Notes: generated by a model from the letters alone, not told the origin. DNA of 64,000 bases from Caulobacterales bacterium 32-69-10 (GCA_002280485.1 NCED01000007.1:1-64000), one strand, 5' to 3'. Shown: positions 50,449-59,497, counted from the first letter of the stretch. Numbers and translations: made by a program.

Positions 50449-51363
50449 TTGGCGCAAGATCCTTATGCCGAGCTGGGCGTCGCCCGCGGCGCCGGGCAGG
50501 AAGACATCCGCAAGGCCTTCCGCAAGCTCGCCAAGCAGCTGCATCCCGACAAGAACCCCGGCGACAAGCCCTCCGAGGAGCGCTTCAAGCGCGTGAGCGC
50601 GGCCTTCGACATCCTGGGCGACCCGGAAAAGAAGGCCAAGTTCGACCGCGGCGAGATCGACGCCGACGGCCGCGAGACCATGCGCAGCCCGTTCGGCGGC
50701 GGCGGCGGCGGCGGTCCCTGGGGACCCCGTCCGGGCGCGCAGCACGGCGGGTTCGAGGGCGCCGACTTCGAAGACATTCTGGGCGAGGTGTTCGGCGCGC
50801 GGGGCGGCGGCTTCCGCCCCGGCGGCTTCACCCAGAAGGGCGCCGACCTCAGGGTCCGCATCGAGATCGAGCTGGAGGACGCCATCCGCGGGGCGACCAA
50901 GCGGATCGCCTTCTCCGATGGCCGCACGGTGGACGTCACCATTCCCAAGGGCGCCGCCGAGGGCCAGGTGCTGCGGCTGAAGGGCCAGGGCTCGCCCGGG
51001 CGCAGCGGCCAGAACGGCGACGCCCTGGTCGAACTCGTCATCCGCCCGCACCCGCTCTACCGGCGCGAAGGCCACGACCTGCACATGGACCTGCCGGTCT
51101 CGGTTCCCGACGCGGTGCTGGGCGCCAAGGTCGACGCCCCGACCCCCGAAGGGGTGGTCAGCCTGACCGTGCCCAAGGGCTCCAACTCGGGCACGGCCCT
51201 GCGCCTCAAGGGCCGCGGCGCCATCGACCCCGGTACGGGCCGGCGCGGCGACCTGTTCGCCCGGCTGGTGGTCACCCTGCCCGAGACCGTCGACCCCGAG
51301 CTGGAGCGCTTCGCCCAGACCTGGCGCGAAAAACGGCCCTACACGCCGCGACGGAAGGGCTGA
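50449..51363 (+). CDS. DnaJ-family co-chaperone without zinc finger (CbpA-like)
   Basis: 304 aa from a TTG at 50449 (LAQDPYAELGVARGAGQEDI), chosen for the GAGGGGC ribosome site 5 nt upstream. The J domain has the HPD motif in KQLHPDKNPGD (about residue 35). A Gly-rich linker (SPFGGGGGGGPWG) and two DnaJ C-terminal substrate-binding domains follow, with no CxxCxGxG zinc finger. It would stimulate DnaK and hold unfolded proteins. An upstream palindrome may regulate it. Confidence 0.9.
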   Translation: MAQDPYAELGVARGAGQEDIRKAFRKLAKQLHPDKNPGDKPSEERFKRVSAAFDILGDPEKKAKFDRGEIDADGRETMRSPFGGGGGGGPWGPRPGAQHGGFEGADFEDILGEVFGARGGGFRPGGFTQKGADLRVRIEIELEDAIRGATKRIAFSDGRTVDVTIPKGAAEGQVLRLKGQGSPGRSGQNGDALVELVIRPHPLYRREGHDLHMDLPVSVPDAVLGAKVDAPTPEGVVSLTVPKGSNSGTALRLKGRGAIDPGTGRRGDLFARLVVTLPETVDPELERFAQTWREKRPYTPRRKG

Positions 51364-51453
51364 GTTCGTCCGTTCATCGGGAAGGCGGCTTGAACACTGG
51401 CGCTTCCCAGTCGTTCAGGGCCTATTCAGTCGCGCCTCAATAGGAAGGGACCC

Positions 51454-51780
51454 ATGAAGGTCCGAGCCGTATCCATTTTCTGCGCGGTCGCGACGATGCT
51501 TTCGCCCCTGGCCGCCCAAGCGCAGCCCCGGGGCGACAGCCTCGGCGCGGGCTGGCGTGAGCAGCAGGATGAGGCCCGCCGCGGCGTGCAGCAGGGCAAC
51601 CTGCCGCTCGCCCAGGTGGTGGCGATCGTCGCCCGCCGCACGCCGGGCTCCCTGCTCGACGCCGGGCTGGAGGATGGTCCCGGCGGACGCCAGGTGTACC
51701 GTGTACGCTGGGCGGCCGCCGACGGCCGGCGGATCGACTATCTGGTGGACGCCCGCAGCGGCGCCATCATCAGCCCGTAA
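51454..51780 (+). CDS. Small secreted PepSY-domain protein
   Basis: 108 aa. The signal peptide ends near LAAQAQ (residues 19-24). The mature part, DEARRGVQQGNLPLAQVVAIVARR to YRVRWAAADGRRIDYLVDARSGAIIS, is a single PepSY domain. Such proteins commonly sit upstream of two-component systems and may modulate the sensor in the periplasm. The response regulator starts 9 nt later. Confidence 0.85.
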   Translation: MKVRAVSIFCAVATMLSPLAAQAQPRGDSLGAGWREQQDEARRGVQQGNLPLAQVVAIVARRTPGSLLDAGLEDGPGGRQVYRVRWAAADGRRIDYLVDARSGAIISP

Positions 51781-51789
51781 GGAAGCCGC

Positions 51790-52470
51790 ATGCGAATCCT
51801 CCTGGTGGAAGACGACGCCGACCTGTCGCGTCAGCTCAAGCAGAGCCTCGGCGACGCCGGCTATGCGGTGGACCATGCCCCCGATGGCGAGGAGGCTCAG
51901 TTCCTCGGCGACACCGAACCCTATGACGCCATCGTGCTCGACCTCGGCCTGCCCAAGATCGACGGGGTGTCGGTGCTGGAGCGCTGGCGCAAGGACGGCC
52001 TGGCCACCCCGGTGCTGATCCTCACCGCCCGCGGGGCCTGGAGCGAGAAGGTGGCGGGCTTCGACGCCGGCGCCGACGACTACCTGACCAAGCCCTTCCA
52101 CACCGAGGAGCTGCTGGCCCGCCTGCGCGCCCTGGTGCGCCGGGCCGCCGGCCACGCGGCGCCCGCCCTGGCCTGCGGCGGCCTGCGCCTCGATCCCCGC
52201 GCCGCGCGGGCCTCGGTCAATGGCGAGCCGGTGCGCCTGACCTCGCTGGAATACCGGCTGCTGCACTACATGATGATGCACACCGGCCGGGTGATCAGCC
52301 GCACCGAGCTGGTCGAGCACCTCTACGACCAGGACTTCGACCGGGATTCCAACACCATCGAGGTGTTCATCGGCCGCCTGCGCAAGAAGATCGGGCCGGA
52401 CCGGATCGAGACCGTGCGCGGCCTGGGCTACCGGCTGGCGCCCCTCGCAGGCGAACCGGCGGAGGGCTGA
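51790..52470 (+). CDS. OmpR-family response regulator (QseB/PhoP-like)
   Basis: 226 aa. The receiver has RILLVEDDADLSRQLKQSL, the phospho-Asp in AIVLDLGLPKIDG (Asp 51) and the Lys in YLTKPFHTEELLARL. The winged helix has LTSLEYRLLHYMMMHTGRVISRTEL and EVFIGRLRKKIG. It is coupled by ATG/TGA overlap to the kinase. It would be phosphorylated by that kinase; targets are unknown, possibly its own operon. Confidence 0.93.
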   Translation: MRILLVEDDADLSRQLKQSLGDAGYAVDHAPDGEEAQFLGDTEPYDAIVLDLGLPKIDGVSVLERWRKDGLATPVLILTARGAWSEKVAGFDAGADDYLTKPFHTEELLARLRALVRRAAGHAAPALACGGLRLDPRAARASVNGEPVRLTSLEYRLLHYMMMHTGRVISRTELVEHLYDQDFDRDSNTIEVFIGRLRKKIGPDRIETVRGLGYRLAPLAGEPAEG

Positions 52471-53900
52471 TGTCCGTCCCCGGCCTGCGCCTGGGAGAGC
52501 TTCGCCTGGGAGAACTCGGCCGGGGCGTGCTGGGCCGTCCGTCGATCACCCGGCGGCTGATCCTGCTGGCCTTGGGCTGGAGCCTGATGCTGCTGATCGT
52601 CACCGGCGTCGCCCTGTCGCTGTTCTTCCATCAGGCCTCGCTCAGCCGGTTCGACCAGTCGCTGGGCGACACCGCCGAGGCGCTTTACGCCGGCTCGACG
52701 GTCGAGGACGGCCAGCCGGTCGCCCCGCCATTGACCGACGCCCGGGCGCTCAGGGCCTATTCCGGCAAGTACTGGCAGATCGGCGAATTCACCGCGGACG
52801 GGAAGCTGCGCGCCGTGTCCCGGTCCCGCTCCCTGTGGGATTCGGTGATGCAGGCCCCGCCGGACCTGGCGGCGAGACTGCGGCGCTCGCCGGGCGAGCC
52901 GGTCCGCTACGACGCCGTCGGCCCGGCCATGGAGCCGATCCGGGCCCTGGCCATGATGGGCCAGTTGCCGGGGCGGACCGAGCCGGTGGTGTTCATGGCC
53001 GCCGAGGATCGGCGGATCATCGACCGCGACGTGCGCCGCTTCGCCCTCACCACGTCGGTGACCCTGGCCCTGCTCGGGGCGGGCCTGGCCGCCGCCGTCT
53101 TCCTGCAGGTGCGGGTGGGCCTGGGGCCCCTGTTCGCCATGGGCCGCGAGGTCGCCGCCGTGCGCCAGGGCAAGGCTCAGCGCCTGTCCACGACCTATCC
53201 GGCCGAGCTCGACCCCCTGGCTGGCGAACTCAACGCCCTGCTCGACCACAATCAGGAGGTCGTGGAGCGCCAGCGCACCCACGTCGGCAACCTGGCCCAT
53301 GCCCTGAAGACCCCGATCTCGGTGATGCTGGCCGAGGCCGAGCAGCAGCCGGGCGCCCTGGCCGGCGTCGTCACCCGCCAGGCTCAGGCCATGCGCGATC
53401 ACGTCGAGCACCACCTGCGGCGCGCCCGGGCGGCGGCCCGCACCACAGGGGTCGGCGAGCGGACGTCAGTAGCCGAGGTGCTGGACGAACTGACCCGCAC
53501 CCTGGAGCGGATCTATCGCGGCAAGGTCCAGGTGGAGTGGGACGCCCCGGACGAACTCAACTTCGCCGGCGAGCGGCAGGATCTGCAGGAGATGGCCGGC
53601 AACATCATGGAGAACGCCTGCAAGTGGGCTCGCGGGCGGGTGCGCGCGACAACCGCGGAGGGGACGGACCCCCGCCGTTTCCTGCTGGTGGTCGAGGATG
53701 ACGGCCCCGGCCTGCCGCCCGATCAGCACGCGGCGGTTCTCAGACGAGGCGAGCGGCTGGACGAGAATGCGCCCGGCTCCGGGCTTGGTCTTTCTATCGT
53801 CGATGAACTCGCGCGTGCATATGGCGGAGATCTCAACTTATCCGATTCAGTCTTGGGCGGGCTGAAGATCGCCCTCAGTCTACCCCGGGCCGAGGTCTGA
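52470..53900 (+). CDS. Sensor histidine kinase, partner of the upstream regulator
   Basis: 476 aa. Two membrane segments (about residues 30-52 and 190-215) enclose a periplasmic sensor. HAMP-like sequence VRQGKAQRLSTTYPAELDPLAGELNALL leads to the H-box VGNLAHALKTPISVMLAEAE, a PhoQ/QseC-type variant with HALKTP. The ATPase N-box is NIMENACKWARG, with G-boxes VEDDGPGLP and GSGLGLSIV. Together with the PepSY protein and regulator it forms a three-gene sensing operon. The ligand is unknown. Confidence 0.92.
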   Translation: MSVPGLRLGELRLGELGRGVLGRPSITRRLILLALGWSLMLLIVTGVALSLFFHQASLSRFDQSLGDTAEALYAGSTVEDGQPVAPPLTDARALRAYSGKYWQIGEFTADGKLRAVSRSRSLWDSVMQAPPDLAARLRRSPGEPVRYDAVGPAMEPIRALAMMGQLPGRTEPVVFMAAEDRRIIDRDVRRFALTTSVTLALLGAGLAAAVFLQVRVGLGPLFAMGREVAAVRQGKAQRLSTTYPAELDPLAGELNALLDHNQEVVERQRTHVGNLAHALKTPISVMLAEAEQQPGALAGVVTRQAQAMRDHVEHHLRRARAAARTTGVGERTSVAEVLDELTRTLERIYRGKVQVEWDAPDELNFAGERQDLQEMAGNIMENACKWARGRVRATTAEGTDPRRFLLVVEDDGPGLPPDQHAAVLRRGERLDENAPGSGLGLSIVDELARAYGGDLNLSDSVLGGLKIALSLPRAEV

Positions 53901-53974
53901 CTGCGCTCTTCGCGAACGATTAACCAAGCACGGCCACTTTAGACCCACCTTTTTCACAAGGGCGCCGCCGCTGC

Positions 53975-55315
53975 ATGGGCGAGTTGTCGGAAGTCAGACG
54001 GGGCGCCGTACGCCGCCTGATCGAGCAGGTTCCCGACCGCGCGATCCGCAGTCTGGAGTCGGCGCTGGCCCATGGCGGCCGCGGCGACCGCTCCATGGCC
54101 ATGGTCAAGGACATGGTCAACGCCGAGGTCCTGGAGCGCCGTGTCCGATCCGCCGTCCTGGCTCCTCTCATGCCCCTGTGCGCCCCGCCCCGCGACGGGC
54201 TGCTGCGCCTGGCCTTCCCCTATACGGCTCCGGCGCTGACCTGGCGCGGCCTGAAGGCGGCCGACCCCCAGGGCGTGGGCCAGGCCGTCCGCGCCGGCCT
54301 GCACCTGCGCGCCGACGACGATGCGCCGGCGCTGTTCGACGAACTGGCCTTGCGCGCCGCCAAGGGCCTGCGCGCCGAGGAGCCGGCCTTCGCGCCTCTG
54401 CGTCAGGCGCTGGAGCCGCGGGGGCCCGCCGCCGCCGAGCAGTTCGCCCGCGCCCTGGCTCTGACGCCCCTGGCGCGGCAGGCTCTGGGTCGCCTGCCGG
54501 TCTGGGTGCGCACCCTCAGCGGAGATTATGCGGCCTCGATCCGGCTGGCCTTCCGCGACGCGGTGACGGTGAACGAGGACGCCGGCCCGGTTTTCATCGA
54601 GATCCTGTTCGGTCACCTGGAGGAGCCGCATCAGGTGCTTCGGCTGATCTCGCTGGTCATGGACCGGCCGAGCGATCGCTACCTGGCCGCTTCTGAGCTC
54701 GCCAGCTTCGGCGACCGGCTGCTCGGCGACCTCGACCGCTGCATCGAAGAGGTCCGGCGATTCGACGCCTCGCGCGGGCTCGAGGGCGGCGTGTCCCTGG
54801 CCGTCTCGGTCCACACCGGGGTCGCCATCGTCCAGGAGTTCGAACAGTGGCTGGAGATCAAGCGCGAGGGGCCCTGGGGATCGCGGCTCACCCGGCAGAG
54901 GCGCGCCCTGGCCATGGCCGTCGAAGCGCGGCTGCGCGAGGTCGAAACCGCCGTGACCGCGGCCCTGCCGCTGGCTTCCGGCCGATCGACGGCCCGCACG
55001 GTGCGCGACGCCCCGAGACTGGCGGTTGACCCCGATCCCGCGGCGGTGGTGCGGGCCAGGGCTCTGCTCGCCTTCCTTTACGAATGCCGCCTTTCGGCCA
55101 GCCACGGCGGTTTCGGCTCGGTCCGGGCCAAGGTGGTCGATGCGCTCGATCCGAGGATCGACCAGTACGTCGAGGATCTGCTCGAGATGCTGCACCTGGG
55201 CGAGGAGCCGGCCGACCGGGTCCGCGCCTATCTGGAGATCGCCGGCGAATTCATGGGGCTGGTGCGCGACCCCAAGGCCGCCGACATCGTGCGACGCCGC
55301 GCCGCCGTCGCCTGA
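53975..55315 (+). CDS. Hypothetical helical protein
   Basis: 446 aa from ATG at 53975 (MGELSEVRRGAVRRLIEQVP). Soluble and helical, with patterns such as FDELALRAAKGLRAEEPAFAPLRQALEP and LVMDRPSDRYLAASELASFGDRLLGDL. No catalytic motif was recognised. It could be a lineage-specific Caulobacterales protein. No operon partner is clear: the kinase ends 74 nt upstream and the AAA gene starts 138 nt downstream. Confidence 0.62.
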   Translation: MGELSEVRRGAVRRLIEQVPDRAIRSLESALAHGGRGDRSMAMVKDMVNAEVLERRVRSAVLAPLMPLCAPPRDGLLRLAFPYTAPALTWRGLKAADPQGVGQAVRAGLHLRADDDAPALFDELALRAAKGLRAEEPAFAPLRQALEPRGPAAAEQFARALALTPLARQALGRLPVWVRTLSGDYAASIRLAFRDAVTVNEDAGPVFIEILFGHLEEPHQVLRLISLVMDRPSDRYLAASELASFGDRLLGDLDRCIEEVRRFDASRGLEGGVSLAVSVHTGVAIVQEFEQWLEIKREGPWGSRLTRQRRALAMAVEARLREVETAVTAALPLASGRSTARTVRDAPRLAVDPDPAAVVRARALLAFLYECRLSASHGGFGSVRAKVVDALDPRIDQYVEDLLEMLHLGEEPADRVRAYLEIAGEFMGLVRDPKAADIVRRRAAVA

Positions 55316-55453
55316 TCGACGCGTACCCCGTCCGCATGGTCCGCCGGTCCTGCGCAGGACCTAATCACCGTTGCAACTCCAAGCTTAACCATTCTACCGT
55401 CCGGGCGACGGATGGGGACGGCAGGTCCACGCTCCGTCGCCGGGGCGACAAGC

Positions 55454-57289
55454 ATGGCGAACGCGACGGGCGGATACCTGTTCGGCGAGCCGGTGACGCA
55501 TCCGCCGTTTGGCGTGAAGAGCGTGCGGATCTGCAATGTCGGGGCGATCGACGACCTGTACCTCGACATCCCGTCCGGAGGCCTTATGGCGATCTACGCC
55601 GGGAATGGGGTCGGCAAGACCACCGTGCTCGAGAGTATATCGACCCTGGGGCACCTGCCGTGTTTCCCCTCAGTCTCGCTAGGGAAAGCGGTGGAGGACA
55701 GCCTGCTGGTGCGTGCGCTCGGCCACCACGGGGACAAGTCCTCGGCGCTCCTGCCGCTCCTAGACTTGGCGTCGCTGCCTAAGCTCGGCCTGAACATCTG
55801 GCTCGAGAAAGTGCGGCCGGGCAAGAACGCCGGCTACGGATGCATCGAGTTTGAGGTTTTCGACACCCTGGAGGGCGGCGCCGCCGCGACCCATCGGTTC
55901 GTGTTGTTCATCTGTTCGGCCGAACTGACCGAGCCGGTCGCCCCGACCCTGACCCGTATGCTCTCGCGTGGTCACTTCGACGACCTTGTCGCCGACATCA
56001 GCTTCAACGACGACCGGGTGCTGGGGCACTATGGCCTCATCGTCTACGGCGGCCACGAGCAGATCGGCCAGACCTTCCCAGACTTGGTGCGAAAGCTCGC
56101 CAAGGGCAGGACCTTCAGCACCGTGGAGGAGCGCGAGGGCAAGCTCACGGTGGTCCAGAACCGGCTCGACCTTCCCGATCACCTCGGCCCCCGGTCGGTG
56201 TCCTACATCAACACCGATCTAAACGACTTCGGGCGGGGCAACGACCTGCGGGAATCGCCGAAGGACCTGAAGCGCGACTTCGGCCTGGAGATGTACGAGC
56301 GGCTGAGGATCGAACTGGACCGCAGCGGCCACTTCAAACACCTGGCGGCGCTGGGCGAGGTCTGCAACCGCGTCCTGTCCACCCCCTACACCCACTACGC
56401 CGACCTTAAGGCGATTCCGTCGTCTTTCCGCCTCAGCGGCCTGCACAGCCTTGATGGTGAAGGGGAATTTGCCGTCGCCGTCGACCGCGAGGACGGCGCG
56501 CCGCCGATTCCCATCGAGTTTCTAAGCGCCGGCGAGAACGAGGTGTTCTTCATCACCCTCATGATGCTGAACCTCACCCGTAACCCGTCGCTCGGTCATT
56601 CGATCATCCTGCTCGACGAGCCGGACCTGCATGTGGCCAACGTCGCCTTGGACCCATTCTTCAAATCCATCCTCGATCTGGCCATTGGGCGCTCCCAGGT
56701 GATCCTTAGCAGCCACTCCGCGGCGCTCTACGAGCACATCCGCCGTCGCTTCCGCCGATCGGAGGATTGCGTGAGGGTGATCTTCCGGCGGGTGCTGCGC
56801 GTCGATCCGCTGCAGACCGTCCTGCGCGCCGAGTTCGACGAGATATTCCTCGGCAAGCTGCGCAGCCTCGGCTTCAGAGGCGGCTTCTGGACCGGCGTCC
56901 GGTCGAGGTTCCTGATCAACGCAGGCTATCACAAGCGGCGCATCGAGTCCCTGTGGGACAAGGAAAGCCAGTTCACCTGGCTCGCCCTCGGCGGCTGGAT
57001 GGTGGCGACGATCATGGCCGCGGCTCTGGTGGCCAACGCCGTGCTGAACGACGCAATCAACGATGCCGACCTGTCCGCCGCCTTGCGTAAGGCGTTGTTC
57101 TTCGACAAGGAAGCCGCCGCTTATCACGACGTCACCCGCGGTCCCCTGATCGGCAGTCTGATCGCCGTGTTCGGCCCCCTGCTGGGCCTGATGCTGTTCC
57201 GCGTGTATCGGCACAGGCAGCACAAGCGCATGCTGGGCGAGGTCCGCGAGAAGTATCAGCGGCATGCGAGCGGAGCGTCCGGCACATAG
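55454..57289 (+). CDS. AAA/SMC-like ATPase with C-terminal transmembrane hairpin
   Basis: 611 aa from ATG at 55454 (MANATGGYLFGEPVTH); an ATG at 55412 would add 14 residues. Walker A GNGVGKTT (residues 50-57), an ABC-type signature LSAGENEVF (about 356-364), Walker B HSIILLDEPDLHV (about 381-393) and the switch His LSSHSAALYEHI (about 417) place it with OLD/RecF-like AAA_21 ATPases. No TOPRIM nuclease follows. Instead two hydrophobic segments (about 509-531 and 563-585) end the protein. Relatives act in phage defence or DNA repair, but this one is unassigned. It sits between a hypothetical gene and ccmI, so it may be an accessory insertion. Confidence 0.8.
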   Translation: MANATGGYLFGEPVTHPPFGVKSVRICNVGAIDDLYLDIPSGGLMAIYAGNGVGKTTVLESISTLGHLPCFPSVSLGKAVEDSLLVRALGHHGDKSSALLPLLDLASLPKLGLNIWLEKVRPGKNAGYGCIEFEVFDTLEGGAAATHRFVLFICSAELTEPVAPTLTRMLSRGHFDDLVADISFNDDRVLGHYGLIVYGGHEQIGQTFPDLVRKLAKGRTFSTVEEREGKLTVVQNRLDLPDHLGPRSVSYINTDLNDFGRGNDLRESPKDLKRDFGLEMYERLRIELDRSGHFKHLAALGEVCNRVLSTPYTHYADLKAIPSSFRLSGLHSLDGEGEFAVAVDREDGAPPIPIEFLSAGENEVFFITLMMLNLTRNPSLGHSIILLDEPDLHVANVALDPFFKSILDLAIGRSQVILSSHSAALYEHIRRRFRRSEDCVRVIFRRVLRVDPLQTVLRAEFDEIFLGKLRSLGFRGGFWTGVRSRFLINAGYHKRRIESLWDKESQFTWLALGGWMVATIMAAALVANAVLNDAINDADLSAALRKALFFDKEAAAYHDVTRGPLIGSLIAVFGPLLGLMLFRVYRHRQHKRMLGEVREKYQRHASGASGT

Positions 57290-57350
57290 GCGGTCTCGCT
57301 TCCGCCCTCGTTTGCGGCTAGCAGGCGTCCAGAACGGCGGGAGCGACCCC

Positions 57351-58448
57351 TTGGCTTGGCTTTTCTGGATCGTTGCGGGACTTCTGGCCGCGGGGGCCGC
57401 GGCCCTGGTGGGGTTGCGGGCCAAGGCCGCCGCGCGCGCCGCCGACGGCGCCGAGGACCCGGCGCTCGGCGTCTACCGCCGTCAGCTGTCCGAGATCGAC
57501 GACCTCGCCGCCCGCGGCCTGCTCGGGCCCGAGGAGCATCGCGCCGCCTTCGCCGAATCCGGCCGCCGGCTGCTGGCCGAGAGCGACCGCGCCGCCGTCG
57601 GCGAGGTGGCCGGGACGGCCGCGCCGCGCCGGCTGATCCTGGCCGCGGTGGCCGCCGCCCTCGTGGCCGCGCTCGGCCTCTATGTCGCGCTGGGCTCGCC
57701 CGGCGCGCCGGACCAGCCCTACGGCGCGCGCCTGGCGGCCTGGCGCAGCGGCGATCCCAGCCAGCTGAAAGCCTCCGAAATGGCCGCCGTGCTGAGAAGC
57801 CTGACGCGCCAGCGCCCGAACGATCCGCAAGGCTTCGAATATCTCGCCAGGGCCAGCCTGGCCGCCGACGACCCGGTCGCCGCCGTCGAGGCCCTGCGCA
57901 CCGCCATCCGCCTGTCGCCGCGCAACGCCGAGCTGCGGGCCATGCTGGGCGAGGCCCTGACGGCCGCCTCCGAGGACGGCTCGACGCCCCCCGCCGCCCT
58001 GGACGCCTTCCGCCAGGCCGTGGCGCTCGATCCGCAGAACCTGGCCGCCCGGTTCTTCCTCGCCCGCGCTCAGGTCGACGCGGGAGACGTCGCCGGCGGG
58101 GTCGCCGCCTGGCGGGCGATGCAGCAGGGCATGGCGGCGGACGATCCGCGCCGCCTGATGCTCGACGCCGAGATCGCCAAGGCCGCCGCCGGTCCCCAGG
58201 CCCAGGCCATCGCCCAGGCCGGCGCGCCCGAGCAGGCGCAGTTCATCCGCAACATGGTGGCGGGCCTCGCCGCCCGGCTGGAGACCGCCCCCGACGATCC
58301 CGACGGCTGGGCACGGCTGGTCCGCGCCTATGGCGTGCTTGGCGACAAGCCGGCTCAGACAGCGGCCCTCGACCGCGCCCGCAAGGCCCTGGCCGGCCGT
58401 CCGGCCGACCTCGCCAAGGTGGAGGCCGAGGCGAACGCAGGGCGATAG
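57351..58448 (+). CDS. ccmI: Cytochrome c biogenesis protein CcmI (CycH)
   Basis: 365 aa from a TTG at 57351 (LAWLFWIVAGLLAAGAAALV), preceded by GGCGGGAG. Two N-terminal membrane helices (about residues 3-20 and 95-115) flank a cytoplasmic loop with LGVYRRQLSEIDDLAARGLLGPEE, the CcmI signature. A periplasmic TPR domain (about 160-330) follows. CcmI holds apocytochrome c for heme ligation. The frame is open upstream to 57264, overlapping the AAA gene, but homology begins at the membrane helix. Confidence 0.87.
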   Translation: MAWLFWIVAGLLAAGAAALVGLRAKAAARAADGAEDPALGVYRRQLSEIDDLAARGLLGPEEHRAAFAESGRRLLAESDRAAVGEVAGTAAPRRLILAAVAAALVAALGLYVALGSPGAPDQPYGARLAAWRSGDPSQLKASEMAAVLRSLTRQRPNDPQGFEYLARASLAADDPVAAVEALRTAIRLSPRNAELRAMLGEALTAASEDGSTPPAALDAFRQAVALDPQNLAARFFLARAQVDAGDVAGGVAAWRAMQQGMAADDPRRLMLDAEIAKAAAGPQAQAIAQAGAPEQAQFIRNMVAGLAARLETAPDDPDGWARLVRAYGVLGDKPAQTAALDRARKALAGRPADLAKVEAEANAGR

Positions 58449-58499
58449 CATTTCCAGCGATTTTGATGCGATCATCCGCGCCGGTCTGGCGGAGCATTC

Positions 58500-58748
58500 A
58501 TGCGCACCACACTCGTCCTGGACGGAGATCTCTCCTGGACGGAGATCTCTCCTGGACGGAGATCTCTCCTGGACGGAGATCTCTTCGCCAAGGCCCAGTC
58601 GCTGACCGGGCTGAGCCGGAAGTCCGCCCTTGTAAGAGAGGCGCTTGTTGCGCTGATCGAACGTGAAAGCGCCTTGCGCCTGGCTCAGCTCGGCGGCTCC
58701 AAACCGGGCCTGGTGGTGGTGCAGCGGCGGAGCCCACACTCAGTGTAA
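58500..58748 (+). CDS. VapB-like antitoxin with a 51-bp internal repeat expansion
   Basis: 82 aa from ATG at 58500 (MRTTLVLDGDLSWTEISP). Removing three of four 17-bp repeats would give MRTTLVLDGDLFAKAQSLTG, the normal start of VapB-type antitoxins. The rest, LSRKSALVREALVALIERESALRLAQLGGS, is a full VapB ribbon-helix-helix-like segment. No PIN-domain toxin gene follows; ccmE comes next. So it is an orphan. Whether the expanded protein folds is unknown. It interrupts the ccmI-ccmE order. Confidence 0.75.
   Translation: MRTTLVLDGDLSWTEISPGRRSLLDGDLFAKAQSLTGLSRKSALVREALVALIERESALRLAQLGGSKPGLVVVQRRSPHSV
58516..58583 (+). repeat. Four perfect tandem copies of a 17-bp unit
   Basis: The unit TCCTGGACGGAGATCTC occurs at 58516-58532, 58533-58549, 58550-58566 and 58567-58583 without a mismatch. 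It lies within the VapB-like reading frame. Since 17 is not a multiple of 3, only 1, 4 or 7 copies keep the frame; the present four copies do. Confidence 0.95.
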
Positions 58749-58777
58749 TTCACGGGGGTGTCGCTCTATCGCTCTGC

Positions 58778-58891
58778 GTCCTTCGAGACGCCGGATTTCA
58801 TCCGGCTCCTCAGGATGACGAGCGTGGGCGGGCTGCATAAACTTTCGTCATGCTGAGGAGCGCGAGCGTAGCTTGCGCGTCTCGAAGCACG
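58778..58891. repeat. Imperfect inverted repeat between the vapB-like gene and ccmE
   Basis: CGTCCTTCGAGACGC...CTCCTCAGGATGACG (58778-58820) is answered by CGTCATGCTGAGGAGCGCG...GCGTCTCGAAGCACG (58846-58891). The central parts of the arms differ. One arm is also found near 32180. The rest of the 284-bp gap (to 59032) shows no gene; a TATAGCC near 58946 is at most part of a promoter. Confidence 0.7.
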
Positions 58892-59032
58892 CACGGATTT
58901 CCGCAACGCTCCCTGTCGCGCAGAGACTGGACCTTTCCGCGGCGCTATAGCCTTGACGCCCAGCCATCATGGCGCCGCTTTGGTCCGGCTCTTGGGACCG
59001 GTATGCTGCGCGCTCATTGAACGGACCGCCCC

Positions 59033-59497
59033 ATGTCGCTGTTGCCCAAGTCCAAGAAGGCCCGCCGCCGGCTGATGGCGGTCGCCGTCGCCGCGCCGAT
59101 CCTGGCTTTGGCGGTGGGACTGTCGCTGTACGCCATGGGCGACGCGGCGGTGTTCTTCTATTCGCCGTCCGACGCCAAGGCCAAGAACGTGCCGGCGGGC
59201 AAGGTGGTGCGCATCGGCGGCCTGGTGCAGCCGGGCAGCGTGAAAAAGCATTCCGACGGCCGGGTCGAGTTCGCGGTGACCGACAACGTGGCCGTCGCCC
59301 CGATCAGCTATCAGGGCGACCTGCCGGACCTGTTCCGCGAGGGGCAGGGCATCGTGGCCCAGGGTTCGTTCGACGGGGCCGGGGTGTTCGAGGCCCGCGA
59401 GGTCCTGGCCAAGCACGACGAAAAGTACATGCCCAAGGAAGTGTCCGACGCCCTGAAGAAGTCGGGCGAGTGGAACCGGGGCGTCGCTAATCCATGA
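59033..59497 (+). CDS. ccmE: Cytochrome c maturation heme chaperone CcmE (CycJ)
   Basis: 154 aa. A basic N-terminus and one membrane anchor (about residues 14-35) lead to an OB-fold domain. The heme-binding motif VLAKHDEKYMP carries the covalent heme His (about residue 124) and the axial Tyr. CcmE takes heme from CcmC/D and passes it to CcmF/H. It overlaps ccmF by 4 nt. Confidence 0.95.
   Translation: MSLLPKSKKARRRLMAVAVAAPILALAVGLSLYAMGDAAVFFYSPSDAKAKNVPAGKVVRIGGLVQPGSVKKHSDGRVEFAVTDNVAVAPISYQGDLPDLFREGQGIVAQGSFDGAGVFEAREVLAKHDEKYMPKEVSDALKKSGEWNRGVANP

Noticed and set aside
53975..55315. Third DUF2336 gene
   Set aside because: Helical and of similar length, but I could not see the shared DUF2336 segments; left as hypothetical.
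58516..58583. CRISPR array
   Set aside because: The copies are directly adjacent with no spacers and lie in a reading frame; they are a plain tandem repeat.
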